Numbered from the stretch's first letter, positions 10,151 through 20,301 are shown. The stretch is DNA of 64,000 nt from Leishmania donovani (GCF_000227135.1 NC_018247.1:35709-99708), one strand, 5' to 3'. Translations and numbers: made by a program. The notes: generated by a model from the sequence alone, not told the origin.

Positions 10151-10282
10151 AGATGAGTACAAAGGCGGAGGGCAGGCAGTGCTTAGGTGCTCCGTAGTGG
10201 CACTCGTGCTGCTGCTGCTGAGCACCAAGAAGAAAACAGCAGAGGCACGGGTGTAGGCGAAAAAGGGGGGTTGTGGGGAGTC

Positions 10283-10313
10283 TGTGTGTGTGTGTGTGTG
10301 TGCGTGTGTGTGT
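10283..10313. repeat. (TG)n microsatellite with one interruption
   Basis: TG run broken by a single C near 10303, in the 5' flank of the MORN gene. Confidence 0.9.
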
Positions 10314-11174
10314 AACGGGGGAAGAGGAGGCCAGCAGCGATAACGTGGGAGGCGCAGCACTGGCGCTTCTTCGCCTGCGTGAAGCTGCACCACAGAAAGA
10401 GGCAAGGAAAAACGTTAGCAGCAGTAGCAGCCGCGCATGGAAGTGGTGCTTATGTGACGAAATCGGGGGATGTTAAGAAGTACTTCACCGAGCAGCATGC
10501 ACCGGTGGAGAGGGAGGCGAAGGAAGTTTGAAAGAGGGCGACGCGCCTTCGTCGCCATCGGCAGCGTTGTGCATCCGCTGGTGCGCACATACTGCATATA
10601 AGTATGGGCACACAGACTAGTACAACAGCCCGTCCATCACGCATCTCCAGGACGCCTTTATGTACTTGGAAGCCACTCAAGGGCAGTGTCAGCACCGCCA
10701 AGCACGAGTGTGTCTAATAACAGCAGTTACTGCATGGCATTTCTCGCCTCTGCTTACGACTGGCGGAGGGGCGCACGACTTAGATGATCACGGGCAGAGA
10801 CCCTCAAAGAACTCCGTAAGCGCACACACAGTAGCGGCTAGCCATCGCACAGCGCGGCAGGTGCAATGCGGGCACTGCGTCACTTCCTCGCCGACTTGCG
10901 GGCGCACACCTCTGCCAACGAAAAAAAAGAAAAGGGGCGCGCATGCGGCACACGAAGAGGGAGGCGTGGCGTGAAAGGCAGCCGGCCAAACATCACAAAG
11001 CAAAACAAAAAGGGGGATGCCCTACAATACCGGCGTCGTGGGATGGGGCGCACGGCACGCTACATCGTCGACCCACACTCGCGCACAAGTGCACGTCTCC
11101 GGCACCGCACCCTCGTTTGGCGACAGTCACGAAGGAGGGAAACGTCTGAGAACGGCGGCCTATAGTATACATCA

Positions 11175-11191
11175 ATATATATATATATATA
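11175..11191. repeat. (AT)n microsatellite
   Basis: Pure AT run in the 3' flank of the PB1-like gene. Confidence 0.9.
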
Positions 11192-11920
11192 CAAAGAGAG
11201 ACCTAAAAAGGAGGTAGCACGACAACCGCTCCAGAGGGGACGCGGCGCGGCAGTCGCGGCCACGCAAATGACAGCGACGAGAGAGCGAAAAAAAAAGACA
11301 GTCAAAACATATTTTAGCTCGAACACGTCCATTTCACGGCGAACATCTCAGCTGAAAGACGCACAAACACACACGACCACAGCTCACCCACCTCTGTTGC
11401 GCCACGGCTATGTCCAGGAACCGAGCCGACCAGCACCGTTTGGCGGCACCCAGGCCCACTGCGATGCCACTGCATACAGCGCGGGCTCAGTCCGGTAGTA
11501 CACTCAACATCCACGCGACGCAAAGAAAACAGAAAAGCAGCTGGTTGATACGTACATTCTTTGAATAGTCGACGCGATTCGTAGTGAGCTGGCACAAACA
11601 TAATCATGGCTGCATGTATCCTCGGAAAAACGCCAGCCCCGACTTGTGTGCCGGCACCAGGAGCTCGCAGCCGCACCCGAGAGCAGGCTGCAGTCGCTGG
11701 GCCTCCCCACCGCGTGGGGCACCAGTCCTCGGCACGACTCTGAGGTGTCCCCCGTCCTCATGGGAGACGGGGGGAGAAGATAAAAGCATAGGAAACGCAA
11801 CCTCCGCCAGCCGTGCGTCTCTCTGCATAAAGCAGGATCACCTGCAAGCAGCTGCTGCTCCGCACAACAGCCCAACACCGACACGGGTGCCAAAACAGTA
11901 CTGCCCAGAAGAAATGAAAA

Positions 11921-14900
11921 CTACCTAGCGTCGCCACTGCCTCGATGAACGGGGCGGTGTAATGCGTCGAAGTTGTACTTGCATGCGTACTGCACCTTCC
12001 GTGGGGCCGCCTGGTGAGCTGTCAGCGGTGGCACGCCAGCTGATGGCGGTGAAGGGCGAAGCAGCGCAGCAGCAGGAGCGTCAGCAGCAGCGACATCACA
12101 CGGAGGTCGAAAGAACGCCCCGGGCTTCGGTGTCGCGGTCGCCACGTCGGCGGCGGCGGTGTCTGCGGCGACTACTGCTGGAAGAGCTGGTCCGGTAAAA
12201 GGCACCGGAGACGCCTTGTGAATGTGAAGTAAAGGGCACGGAGGGAAGGGCACGTGGAGCCGCTGGCACGCACGCGCCGTGGCGAGGAGGGCCCATGCAC
12301 GGAGTCGTTGGAGCGTTGTCAGAGACGACGCAGCTTCGCCGATGCGGCGCAACTGCGGGTGAAGTAGTATCCACGACATCTGCGTGACATGGAAGACAGA
12401 GAGGGACGACCTGCCGTCGTAGTCGACCATGTTCGTATAGAGAACGGTCGCGACCTTGCCCCGGAAGTGCTGCGTGAGCCATTCCGCATAGTCGACGACT
12501 GACGCCGATGGTGGAGCCAGCAGCGCACCAACGCAGCTCAAGATGACGCGACGGTGGTCAAGTGCACCGTCGCGATTGGGGCAGTCTCCGGACTTGAAGT
12601 ATCGCTCCAGTTCTGTGGGATTGATCGACTCGCAGCAGTCACGGTGGGCCTTGGCGAGACTGCGCTGCCACACCATGTCGGCCTGCGCGTGTCTGCGGCG
12701 AGGAAAGGCCCACACGCCGTCCATTACTCCGGCAGCAATCAAGTCTAACATAGCGGCCGGGGCCGCCGCATACGCCGCCTTCCACCCAGATGCACCGCCG
12801 ACGTACGCTGCGCGAAAGGGATGCCACTCCGCTCTCGAGGAGCTCGTCGGGGTTGCGAGACCGGCGTCAGTCCATAAGGCGGCGAGAGACGGCCGAACAG
12901 TGGTACCTGGGGCTGCAGTGCCGCTGCCTTCATCATTGTCACCGACAGCACGGACGGAAGCGGCGAGCTGATCAAGAAGAAAATCTCCATCGCACAGGAG
13001 TGAGCGGAGCAACGATGAGGCGACTTCCACAGCAACCTCTGTGGCGGTCGGTGGGGGTGCCTGCATCCCGTCAAGCACAGAGGAGAGCCACGGCAAGACA
13101 TGCGCTCCCCAAGAGGCGGCACCATCAGGATCGGGAGTGGGTGCATCAAACGGAGTGGCGACGGCGCCGTCCAGGAATCCGCGAAAGGGATCGGTTGCCG
13201 CCTGCTTGCCCAGCTGACTACGCACAAGGTCGCTGATTTCGACACTTGAGACGGATGGACGGGAACCCAAGTGCTGCACCACCGCATCTGCAAGCAGCTG
13301 CAGGACAGCCGCTGCGACCTGCGCCGTGCCACTGGTGTTCCCGCTCGCCTCTTCTACGCGTCGCGGGGGTGGCGGGGTCGTCGGTGCGGTGACGTGTATC
13401 TCCGCCGAGTCCACCAAAAGCGCTCCCCGGAGATCAAGCAACTGCGCCTCGTCAACGAGCAGTACGCGGAGGAGCTGCCCCGCAGCTACATAGCGCACCT
13501 CCATCGTAAGAGGTGGTTCGTCGTCAGTGCCAGCAACGCCGCTGCAAAATGCGTCGAGAACAGCACGGCGGAGGTCATCTAAGGCGGTGCCTTCTCGTAA
13601 GCGGAAGAGCATCATTTGCTGCTCAGCTCCCCAACGTGCGAGCACTTGAAATCTAACCGAAGACGCGTCACCGCTGTCGGCCTCGCAAACGCATGGCAGG
13701 CATTCAGCCGTCACGGATGTAGTGGAGGTGCCTGCAGCCGTACGGATCACGAGAGGCGGCGCATCTGCTTCGGCGGTGTCCTCCTCAGGTGCCTTTGCCG
13801 TAGCGTCCTTAGCGCGTTCTGCGCCGGCTGAGGAGGAGGCAGCGTTTGGCGAGAGAGGAGGGTGGCGTGTGCTTGGTGGTGCTGCGCCCACCTTCGTGGG
13901 TGATTCTTTCGGAGGTGCTGACGATGCGGCGATGTCCTGGAGGGGCGTATTTGAATGATGCTGAGACGATGGCACACGAACCTGCGCGGCTTGGCTGCTG
14001 TCTGAAGTGCCTCCATTGTGGAGTGGCAGAGGGGAGGAAGCAGCCGGGGCTGCGGTGTCGGGAGACAGCATTGGGCTAGCGCTGCGGCTACTAAGCGTTC
14101 TGTTACGCATCAGCTTCTCGCTGCCGACCAGGGAAGAGCCAGACTCCGCTGCGTTGGGAGTGGCGGCATCTGACCCTGCTGGAGCTGCATCCCGGTCAGC
14201 AACTGGCGATTCTGGCGTAAGTGCGGCCGGCGCGTCTGCCTTGGCTGGCAGCGGCGGGACCGAATGGCGGGGTGACAGACGCACCCGCAACGGCTGCTGA
14301 GACTCCTTCGCAAGCGCCAGCCACTCCCGAAGCACGCTGTCAGAGTCGAGGCACACAGACGAGTCGTTGGAGAGCACCGGCACGTGCCCTGCCGTGCCGG
14401 CACCCACTGACGCCTCGCACTCTGTCGCAAAGCGCCGCCACAGCTGCACCTCTTCCTTCGCGTACACAAAACACATCTCGCGAAGGGGAGCAGCGGCGGC
14501 AGCACCCTCGGCTGCGATTGGACGCACCTGAACTCGCACCTCGTGCTTGGTCGCAGGAATGGCGGTCTCGCGCATGAATACGCGATGCGGGGTGTGGGTG
14601 GACTCGGGTGCGGAGGGGGCCGCCTCCGCACCCGGTGGCGGTGATGTTGGTGGCGCAGACGACGACGGAGTGGCAGCCTTTCGAGACGGCGACGGGGGTG
14701 AGACCGCGCTCTTCCGCTCTGGAAGGGCCTGCGAAGGAGGCTCTCTTGAGGGCTGGCTTGACGGCTCGCTCGCCAAGTTCGAGAGAGAAGGAAGATGCGG
14801 CTTCGGTTTGCTGGACACCTCGGTTCTGTGTGCAGGTGGCGGCGACGGCGGGTGCGGGGCTGTGAATTGTTGCTGGCTTGCCCGTCTGCTCATCTGGCCC

Positions 14901-15580
14901 GACGAAGTTTTCGGGGTTCGCGCGTGGGTGGCGTACGTGAGTCGAACCGGTGTGCGCTGTGACGCGTGCTGGCGCAGCAGCTGCAAAGCCGCCGTGTCGT
15001 CTATGATTTCGACCTGGTTATCATTGGGCTGCTGTGGCATCGTGTACAGTACCAGCTTCATGCCGCTATTGGTCAGTTTAATGCTCAGCGTGTCCTCGAC
15101 GGCTCGCGCCAGACTTTCCAGTACAAACCTCGTCGGAATGATGAACATCTTCTCTTGGTAGCTCGGGTTGTTGCCGCGGGATGGGCTGGCAAGTGGGGCG
15201 AAAACATGCAGCGTCACCAAGTCTTTGTCGACCGCGTACTCCGAAGACAGGAAGCTGCCCAAGCTCCGAGGCGAGGAAGAGCTGCCGGAAATGGTGACCT
15301 CAAAGGTGAGAACGTGAGTGGCTCGCTGCTGCTTCGCAGTTTTGAGCAGCTGTTGCACATCCGCATCTTTGCGCAGGACGACTTTTTCCCCCGTCTTCTC
15401 TGCCGCCCCAGCCGTCAACCTCACCAGGCTAACCGCGAAGGTGAAGTCCAGCGAATCGAGTCGAAGGTCCTGCGACCGCACAAAAGCCCGAAGCTGCTCT
15501 TGGGTGGACACTCCATCTGGAAGGTCGCAGGAGCGCTGCATGCGTTCATCTCCGCTGTGCACAACCAACACGCACTTCAT
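11921..15580 (-). CDS. Large protein with four PB1-like modules
   Basis: 1219 residues starting at MKCVLVVHSGDERMQRSC (ATG at 15580). Four ubiquitin-fold segments of about 95 residues can be outlined at about 1-100, 118-220, 345-440 and 638-733. Each has a beta-strand start, a central helix and a final acidic-helix/strand pair of the PB1 type, for example ALQLLRQHASQRTPVRLTYA and VLREWLALAKESQQPLRVRL. They are separated by Pro/Ser/Ala-rich linkers (220-340, 440-610). The last 470 residues are mainly helical and unassigned. PB1 domains pair with other PB1 domains in scaffold complexes; that role is inferred from the fold guess only. No catalytic motif is visible. The reading frame and start are firm; the domain call is moderate. 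Confidence 0.8.
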   Translation of the reverse strand: MKCVLVVHSGDERMQRSCDLPDGVSTQEQLRAFVRSQDLRLDSLDFTFAVSLVRLTAGAAEKTGEKVVLRKDADVQQLLKTAKQQRATHVLTFEVTISGSSSSPRSLGSFLSSEYAVDKDLVTLHVFAPLASPSRGNNPSYQEKMFIIPTRFVLESLARAVEDTLSIKLTNSGMKLVLYTMPQQPNDNQVEIIDDTAALQLLRQHASQRTPVRLTYATHARTPKTSSGQMSRRASQQQFTAPHPPSPPPAHRTEVSSKPKPHLPSLSNLASEPSSQPSREPPSQALPERKSAVSPPSPSRKAATPSSSAPPTSPPPGAEAAPSAPESTHTPHRVFMRETAIPATKHEVRVQVRPIAAEGAAAAAPLREMCFVYAKEEVQLWRRFATECEASVGAGTAGHVPVLSNDSSVCLDSDSVLREWLALAKESQQPLRVRLSPRHSVPPLPAKADAPAALTPESPVADRDAAPAGSDAATPNAAESGSSLVGSEKLMRNRTLSSRSASPMLSPDTAAPAASSPLPLHNGGTSDSSQAAQVRVPSSQHHSNTPLQDIAASSAPPKESPTKVGAAPPSTRHPPLSPNAASSSAGAERAKDATAKAPEEDTAEADAPPLVIRTAAGTSTTSVTAECLPCVCEADSGDASSVRFQVLARWGAEQQMMLFRLREGTALDDLRRAVLDAFCSGVAGTDDEPPLTMEVRYVAAGQLLRVLLVDEAQLLDLRGALLVDSAEIHVTAPTTPPPPRRVEEASGNTSGTAQVAAAVLQLLADAVVQHLGSRPSVSSVEISDLVRSQLGKQAATDPFRGFLDGAVATPFDAPTPDPDGAASWGAHVLPWLSSVLDGMQAPPPTATEVAVEVASSLLRSLLCDGDFLLDQLAASVRAVGDNDEGSGTAAPGTTVRPSLAALWTDAGLATPTSSSRAEWHPFRAAYVGGASGWKAAYAAAPAAMLDLIAAGVMDGVWAFPRRRHAQADMVWQRSLAKAHRDCCESINPTELERYFKSGDCPNRDGALDHRRVILSCVGALLAPPSASVVDYAEWLTQHFRGKVATVLYTNMVDYDGRSSLSVFHVTQMSWILLHPQLRRIGEAASSLTTLQRLRAWALLATARACQRLHVPFPPCPLLHIHKASPVPFTGPALPAVVAADTAAADVATATPKPGAFFRPPCDVAAADAPAAALLRPSPPSAGVPPLTAHQAAPRKVQYACKYNFDALHRPVHRGSGDAR

Positions 15581-16091
15581 CCTTCCTGGAAAAATAGATA
15601 AGCGTTTCTTTGCTGCGGAGCGTGCGGCGAGAGAGAGAGAGAGGAAGAGGGTGAGCGGGGCAGAGACGGAGACGGGGAGGGCGCAAATCAATCCTTTCGG
15701 CGCGCGTTCAGCCTTGATGCTCTCGACCACGCGTTGAGTTCGCAATGCGCGATACCACAGTAACAGGGAGGAGGGCAGCGGTTCGTTGTCCCCTCTTTTA
15801 CCGGTCCAGGGCAACGGATATATATGACAGGTCTTTCGTGGAATCGTGATCGAGGAGACGTAAAGTCCGGCGAGTGTGTGCAGCCGACGGACACGAGCGC
15901 GAATGCCCAGCGCGGACGCGAAGAGACGCAGGCGAGACGAGAGAGAAACGGTACGGGAGGGAGAAGGGAGAAAGCACACACGGAGAGAGGCATCCACGTC
16001 GATCGCCGTCAAGAGCGAGAGCGGAAGATGCCGTGAGAGGAGAAGGAGCAACAAAAACAACGAGACAACAGCATTCCGCCGCTGTCATTGC
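15581..16091. other. 5' flank of the PB1-like gene
   Basis: On the minus strand a long CT tract (plus 15629-15650) is followed by an AG at 15613-15614, 33 bases before the ATG: a good trans-splice acceptor candidate. Nothing else seen. Confidence 0.55.
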
Positions 16092-16117
16092 CGTCCCTCC
16101 TCTCCCTTCTCTCTCAG
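16092..16117 (+). promoter_or_regulatory. Candidate plus-strand polypyrimidine tract and spliced-leader acceptor
   Basis: Twenty-four almost uninterrupted pyrimidines (16092-16115) followed by AG at 16116-16117, with a second AG at 16119-16120. The ATG at 16125 stands in the context CACCATGG. It is unusual because plus-strand spacers here are otherwise purine-rich. Confidence 0.5.
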
Positions 16118-16124
16118 CAGCACC

Positions 16125-16376
16125 ATGGCAGGGGGCACGAGCAAAAAACCTTGGGCACCCAAGGAGGCCCCGGTCCCGCGGCAGGCTCTTAGCAAACAAC
16201 GAAGCCCTTGGATGCAGAATGCGAATGAACACTACGAAGCCTTTAAACAAGACGCGTTGAACACGGCCGCCGCGTATCCACTTTTGGAAGAGGGCTCTAC
16301 CAGTAACCGAGGAAAAGGTGTGCCACCAACTCCAGCGCACGAACGCTTGAACGCGAATCGACTAGCCAGCAGCTGA
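16125..16376 (+). CDS. Small plus-strand ORF, 83 residues, antisense to the surrounding gene cluster
   Basis: Begins MAGGTSKKPWAPKEAPVPRQ and ends at TGA 16374-16376. It has no family that I recognise. It is rich in Pro, Ala, Asn, Lys and Gln, with two Trp (KKPWAP and RSPWMQ) and a helical stretch NANEHYEAFKQDALNTAAAY. No membrane segment or signal is seen. Support for coding: a pyrimidine tract and AG just upstream on the same strand, a strong start context, and residue composition unlike chance frames in this spacer, which are Arg/Ser/His-rich. Against: every other gene here is on the minus strand, so expression would need its own plus-strand transcription. It could also be a remnant of an older gene. 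Confidence 0.5.
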   Translation: MAGGTSKKPWAPKEAPVPRQALSKQRSPWMQNANEHYEAFKQDALNTAAAYPLLEEGSTSNRGKGVPPTPAHERLNANRLASS

Positions 16377-17574
16377 AAGTGCTGCCGACGTGTTGGTGAG
16401 TCGGCTCACCCACGCCCTCATGACAGCCGCTTCAAGCTGGTGTTTGGCGTTGGTGGCTCACGGTATCGATAGCGGCCCCGCCCCGCCTATACCCTCTTGT
16501 GTCTTTCTGCTGTCGGCTGAGCGGGGACGGCCTCACCCGCTGAGTGCGCCCACGCCTTGAGTGAGGGTGGGCGGTGGGCGGCGGACTGGCGAGGGAGTCG
16601 TAGAGAAGGATCAGCGCGGTGAGGCAGAGAGCAGCGATATACCGCAGGTGCACAGCGCCACACACCAACGCGCAGAACCAGACGTTAGCATGAATGAGTA
16701 GAGATGAGGAGGCAGTAGACAGATAGCGATTCAAAACAGAAACAGACATACAGAAAAACACCCAAGGGAGGGGGTCCAGACGAGCACACGGGTTGTCCAG
16801 AAAGGACGCGAAAAACAGAAATAAGTTGATGCACATCAAAGAGATAGATAAAAAGAGCCTGCACCGTCGGCTTCATCGTGCGCACTCGCCAACAGACGCA
16901 CGTCTTCCCTCTCATCACCACACCCCCATGCCGCCATCCATCCATCCATCCGTCCCTGTCCACCCCTACTCTCTCGACGGCGTACCAAACGGCACGGAAG
17001 GTTGCCAGAAAGACGACGGCAACGCGGCGGTGCTTCACGGAAGTGTTTGGACGCGCACAAAGACTCTCGTGGTACGTGCCAGCAACAGAAGCCCAACGTC
17101 GTGACGCGTGGCCCACCCACCCTATCGCCGGAGGGCGATGGGTGGAGCAATGCAGAGGGAGAAAAGGCTTGCGGGCCGCACCGCTGGACAAGACGATTGA
17201 TGAGGAGGGCGTGGTGGCGGGAAGTGGTGCCCGGAGGAGAAGAGGAGCGACAGAGGAGCGTGGCTCTCACTGGGCGTCGGAGAGTTTGAGTCGCAGGCGG
17301 GCTACGCCTTCAACCCTCTCGCTCCTCCGCTCTCCTCTGCGCCCGAGGAGCTTCCGAGAAGCACAAGCACCTAAGTAAAATGAACAAGGAATACCAAATC
17401 GCCACCTCCCATCTTCGTAGCCTCCCACGAGCACGAGAGCGAGCGGGTGGCAGGGCAAAGATAAGAGCATACGACCACTAAAACAACCGAGAGGCGACGC
17501 TACGCAGAGACTGTGGCCACGCGCAGTGCTGTGTATGTGTATGTGTGTGTGTGTGTGTATGTGTGTGTACCTTG
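16377..17574. other. Intergenic spacer downstream of the TMTC-like gene
   Basis: No gene recognised. A CCAT repeat of a few units lies near 16936-16953, and a long GT/AT tract at 17531-17569 abuts the TMTC-like stop codon. Probably the 3' UTR of that gene. Confidence 0.65.
17531..17569. repeat. (GT)n/(AT) compound microsatellite at the start of a 3' UTR
   Basis: GT run with AT interruptions. It begins 5 bases beyond the TAA of the TMTC-like gene, so the mRNA would carry an (AC)n tract directly after the stop. Confidence 0.9.
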
Positions 17575-20301
17575 TTAAACGGCCAAAAATGAGAGATCAC
17601 TCGAGCAAGAGGCCATGGAAAAGATACGCTTCAGCGTGTTCTGCTGTGTGGCGTTGAGTGTCGTCGTCATCTTGAGCTCGCGCCGCACCGTGTGCATGTC
17701 AGCCAGGCGCTCCTGGCGGAAGCGCGGAAACCCATGCTCGACGGACTGCAGATGATTTTTGAACATGCTGCCGACCTTCTTACGAACGTAAGAGTCGCTC
17801 ATCAGCGTGTGGATGTGGCAGTACTGCCGCACGGTAATGTCCAAAAACATAAGCAGCACCTCGTTCCGCTCTGGCGTGTCCAACGCAGTATAGTTGACGT
17901 AGTGCTGGAGCACGTTGCCTGTTGCATCACCAACGGTGAGGTACTGCGTCATGCGGTGAGGTACGGTGGGGAGGTTGTACTTAGGCTCCGACAGAACCTG
18001 ATGCCAGTCGGTGCCGCAAGCACGGAAGCGCTCCGCTACGGCAACTGCTCGCTGGGCTGCCTCCTGCGGCGCGAGAGGGACGCCCTTCCTCGGCAACTTG
18101 GAGCTGCTAGAGTCGACATCATCGGCACCACCGTCTTCCTGGTCAACCGCGATCCGCGACTCAACCGTGCCAGCCGCATCTTGTGCCTCACACAGCAAAG
18201 TGGACTGCTCATACCAGTAGAGAGCGTTGCAGTAGGTGGCGTCACCAGAATCCCGTTTCACCTCATCAGAGATCCAGTACAGCTTCGAGTGGCTCCAGTG
18301 GATCATCGCCTTGTCAAAGAGCTGCTGGGCGAGACAAGGCTTCTTGTACATCTGCAACGCGATGACGCCAGCCTGGCGGAGGTGTGTCGCCTTCTGCGAC
18401 TCCAACAGCGTCAGCGAGGCGTAGTCGACGAGCTTCTCTACCTCTGTCATATTGGGAAAGAGAATGCGGCTCACCTTCTCGTACGAGTCAAGGCACATGT
18501 TGAGGGCGAACGGGTCCTCCATGCACCGGCGGAGGTAGATGTAGGCCTTCTTCGGGTTGCGGTTGTTGTTCACCTCGTTCACTGCCAAGTAGTAGTAGCC
18601 ATCGCGCAGCTTCGAGTCTAGCTCGACCGAACGCTTGGCCAGCTCGACAACTTCGGGGGTGATGCGCCGCTCGCGACTTGAGATTAGCGCCGCTAGCTGC
18701 GAGTAGGCCTTGCCGCTATTCGGGCATGTCCGCAACGCGGAGCGGAACAGGCGCTCGTCGGTCAGCCAGTCCTCGTTGCGCCGGTGGGAGAAGATACCCC
18801 AGCCAACGCACAGCAGCAGCAGCCCGTAGAAGTAGCGAGTCACGACTCCTTTGCGAAGCCCTGGGGCACCCACAATGAAGGTGATGAGCAGCACCGCGCC
18901 GATGGACGGCACGTACAGACAGCGCTCCGCGATGAAGGTGCCAACGGCGATGAAGAGGTGGCTGACCGGGGCGTACGAGATCGCCATCCAGAGGAGCCCG
19001 ACGAGGCCCACAAGCGCCACGCGAGAACGGAACGCGAGCGTTCCGTACAGGAGGCCCAGCAGTGTGATCAAAGCAGCACCGGTGACCCTGATGAAGTACG
19101 GCACACGGGGGTCTTGCATGTCTTGCATGTGCGGGATGCAGTTGAAGCTGTACTCACAGCACAGCGACGTGGGGAAGAAGAGCAGCTCCAAGTTCCTCAC
19201 CTGAATCACCCACCGAATGCTGAGCCAGTGAAAGAGGCCTTTCGGCACGAAGTACTGCGGATTTTCGGTTTGGCGCAGCAGAGGGTTCTTCTGCAGGTCA
19301 ACACGTCCAATGAACTGTCGACGGAAGGCTATGTAGCCGACCAGCTCCAGCACCGCCACGGCGATGACGAGCAAAGAGCGCCGTCCCTGGCACCGTCCAC
19401 AGGCGTACATGACGCACGCGTGAACGCCATAGATAGCGGTGAAAGTGATGGCGCTGTCTTTGCAGAGAATGCTGATGATGAGCGCGTAGGCCGCGAAGAG
19501 GACGTAGCGAGCTGTAAAGATGCGCTGCTGCGAGCGCGTCTGCTGCCTGCGCCTCCCGTGAACTTGCTTCGCGGCGGCAGAGGCGGGTGAAAACGTCTTG
19601 GCGTTTGCAGGCGCAGCCGAGACGGCTGCAGTCACTGAAGCCGTGTCGGCCGTCTCATCGACTTGGTTTAGATACCGGTGGATGCAGAAGAATCCGATGA
19701 GCCCAAAGAGACAGTAGAGCAGCTCGCACCGCCCCACGATGGACGTGACGGCGTCGACGTGGACGGGGTGCACGAGGAACAGCAGAGCCGCCATCAAGGG
19801 CACCGCATGCACGGGAGAGGTCAGCAAAGCCGTGAGGGAATGCGCCTTGGCATTCTCGACGGCGAGCACTGCGCTGGGCACCACCATGTAGACGTACAAG
19901 CGTGCGAGGTAAAACACGAGGCACACGTTGAGATACGCGATTGTGTAGTTGAAGCCGTGGAGGAAGGCGGAGCTGTGGCGGTAGCCCATCAACCAATGCT
20001 GGATGCGAAAGGTGAGCACGGTGATGGGACGGTAAGACCCGTTCGACTCGAAGCGGTCAAGTGGCTTGCCCCAGAAGTCATTGTAGAAGATGGAGCCGAG
20101 CGATTTCTTGTTTGCCCACGCGTCAGCGTTCTTGCCAATGGCGAGGTGGTCATCGAACGTGAGGTCACCGCGGATGCCGTTGCAGAAGATGACAGCGGCT
20201 ATGAGCAGCAGCAGCGAATGGATTTGCCCATCGGCGGGGTGGACGAGCCGCCACCGGACGCGCTCAGCAGCTGGCAGCGGCTTGCTCGCTCCCTCAGACA
20301 T
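17575..20301 (-). CDS. TMTC-like multi-spanning membrane protein with TPRs (putative O-mannosyltransferase, GT-C type)
   Basis: 908 residues from the ATG at 20301. After a short cytosolic start there is a first membrane segment (SLLLLIAAVIFCNGI), then the lumenal loop LTFDDHLAIGKN with an acidic DD pair. SYRPITVLTFRIQHWLMG, FLHGFN and a LVHPVHVDAVTSIVGRCELL block follow, all hallmarks of the transmembrane and TPR-containing (TMTC/DUF1736) family. About ten hydrophobic helices run to about residue 500, including the FIAERCLYVPSIGAVLL region. TPR-like helices follow, for example KAYSQLAALISSRERR and VELAKRSVELDSKLRDGYYY. In animals TMTCs are ER-resident O-mannosyltransferases. Family membership is well supported; enzymatic activity and acceptor in this organism are inferred. 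Confidence 0.85.
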   Translation of the reverse strand: MSEGASKPLPAAERVRWRLVHPADGQIHSLLLLIAAVIFCNGIRGDLTFDDHLAIGKNADAWANKKSLGSIFYNDFWGKPLDRFESNGSYRPITVLTFRIQHWLMGYRHSSAFLHGFNYTIAYLNVCLVFYLARLYVYMVVPSAVLAVENAKAHSLTALLTSPVHAVPLMAALLFLVHPVHVDAVTSIVGRCELLYCLFGLIGFFCIHRYLNQVDETADTASVTAAVSAAPANAKTFSPASAAAKQVHGRRRQQTRSQQRIFTARYVLFAAYALIISILCKDSAITFTAIYGVHACVMYACGRCQGRRSLLVIAVAVLELVGYIAFRRQFIGRVDLQKNPLLRQTENPQYFVPKGLFHWLSIRWVIQVRNLELLFFPTSLCCEYSFNCIPHMQDMQDPRVPYFIRVTGAALITLLGLLYGTLAFRSRVALVGLVGLLWMAISYAPVSHLFIAVGTFIAERCLYVPSIGAVLLITFIVGAPGLRKGVVTRYFYGLLLLCVGWGIFSHRRNEDWLTDERLFRSALRTCPNSGKAYSQLAALISSRERRITPEVVELAKRSVELDSKLRDGYYYLAVNEVNNNRNPKKAYIYLRRCMEDPFALNMCLDSYEKVSRILFPNMTEVEKLVDYASLTLLESQKATHLRQAGVIALQMYKKPCLAQQLFDKAMIHWSHSKLYWISDEVKRDSGDATYCNALYWYEQSTLLCEAQDAAGTVESRIAVDQEDGGADDVDSSSSKLPRKGVPLAPQEAAQRAVAVAERFRACGTDWHQVLSEPKYNLPTVPHRMTQYLTVGDATGNVLQHYVNYTALDTPERNEVLLMFLDITVRQYCHIHTLMSDSYVRKKVGSMFKNHLQSVEHGFPRFRQERLADMHTVRRELKMTTTLNATQQNTLKRIFSMASCSSDLSFLAV

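Larger units (their letters stand above)
10151..11920. other. Intergenic spacer between the MORN and PB1-like genes
   Basis: Contains a (TG)n tract at 10283-10313 and an (AT)n tract at 11175-11191. A pyrimidine tract on the minus strand (plus 10223-10245) precedes an AG at 10218-10219, a plausible trans-splice acceptor for the MORN gene. No coding motif seen on either strand. Confidence 0.65.
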
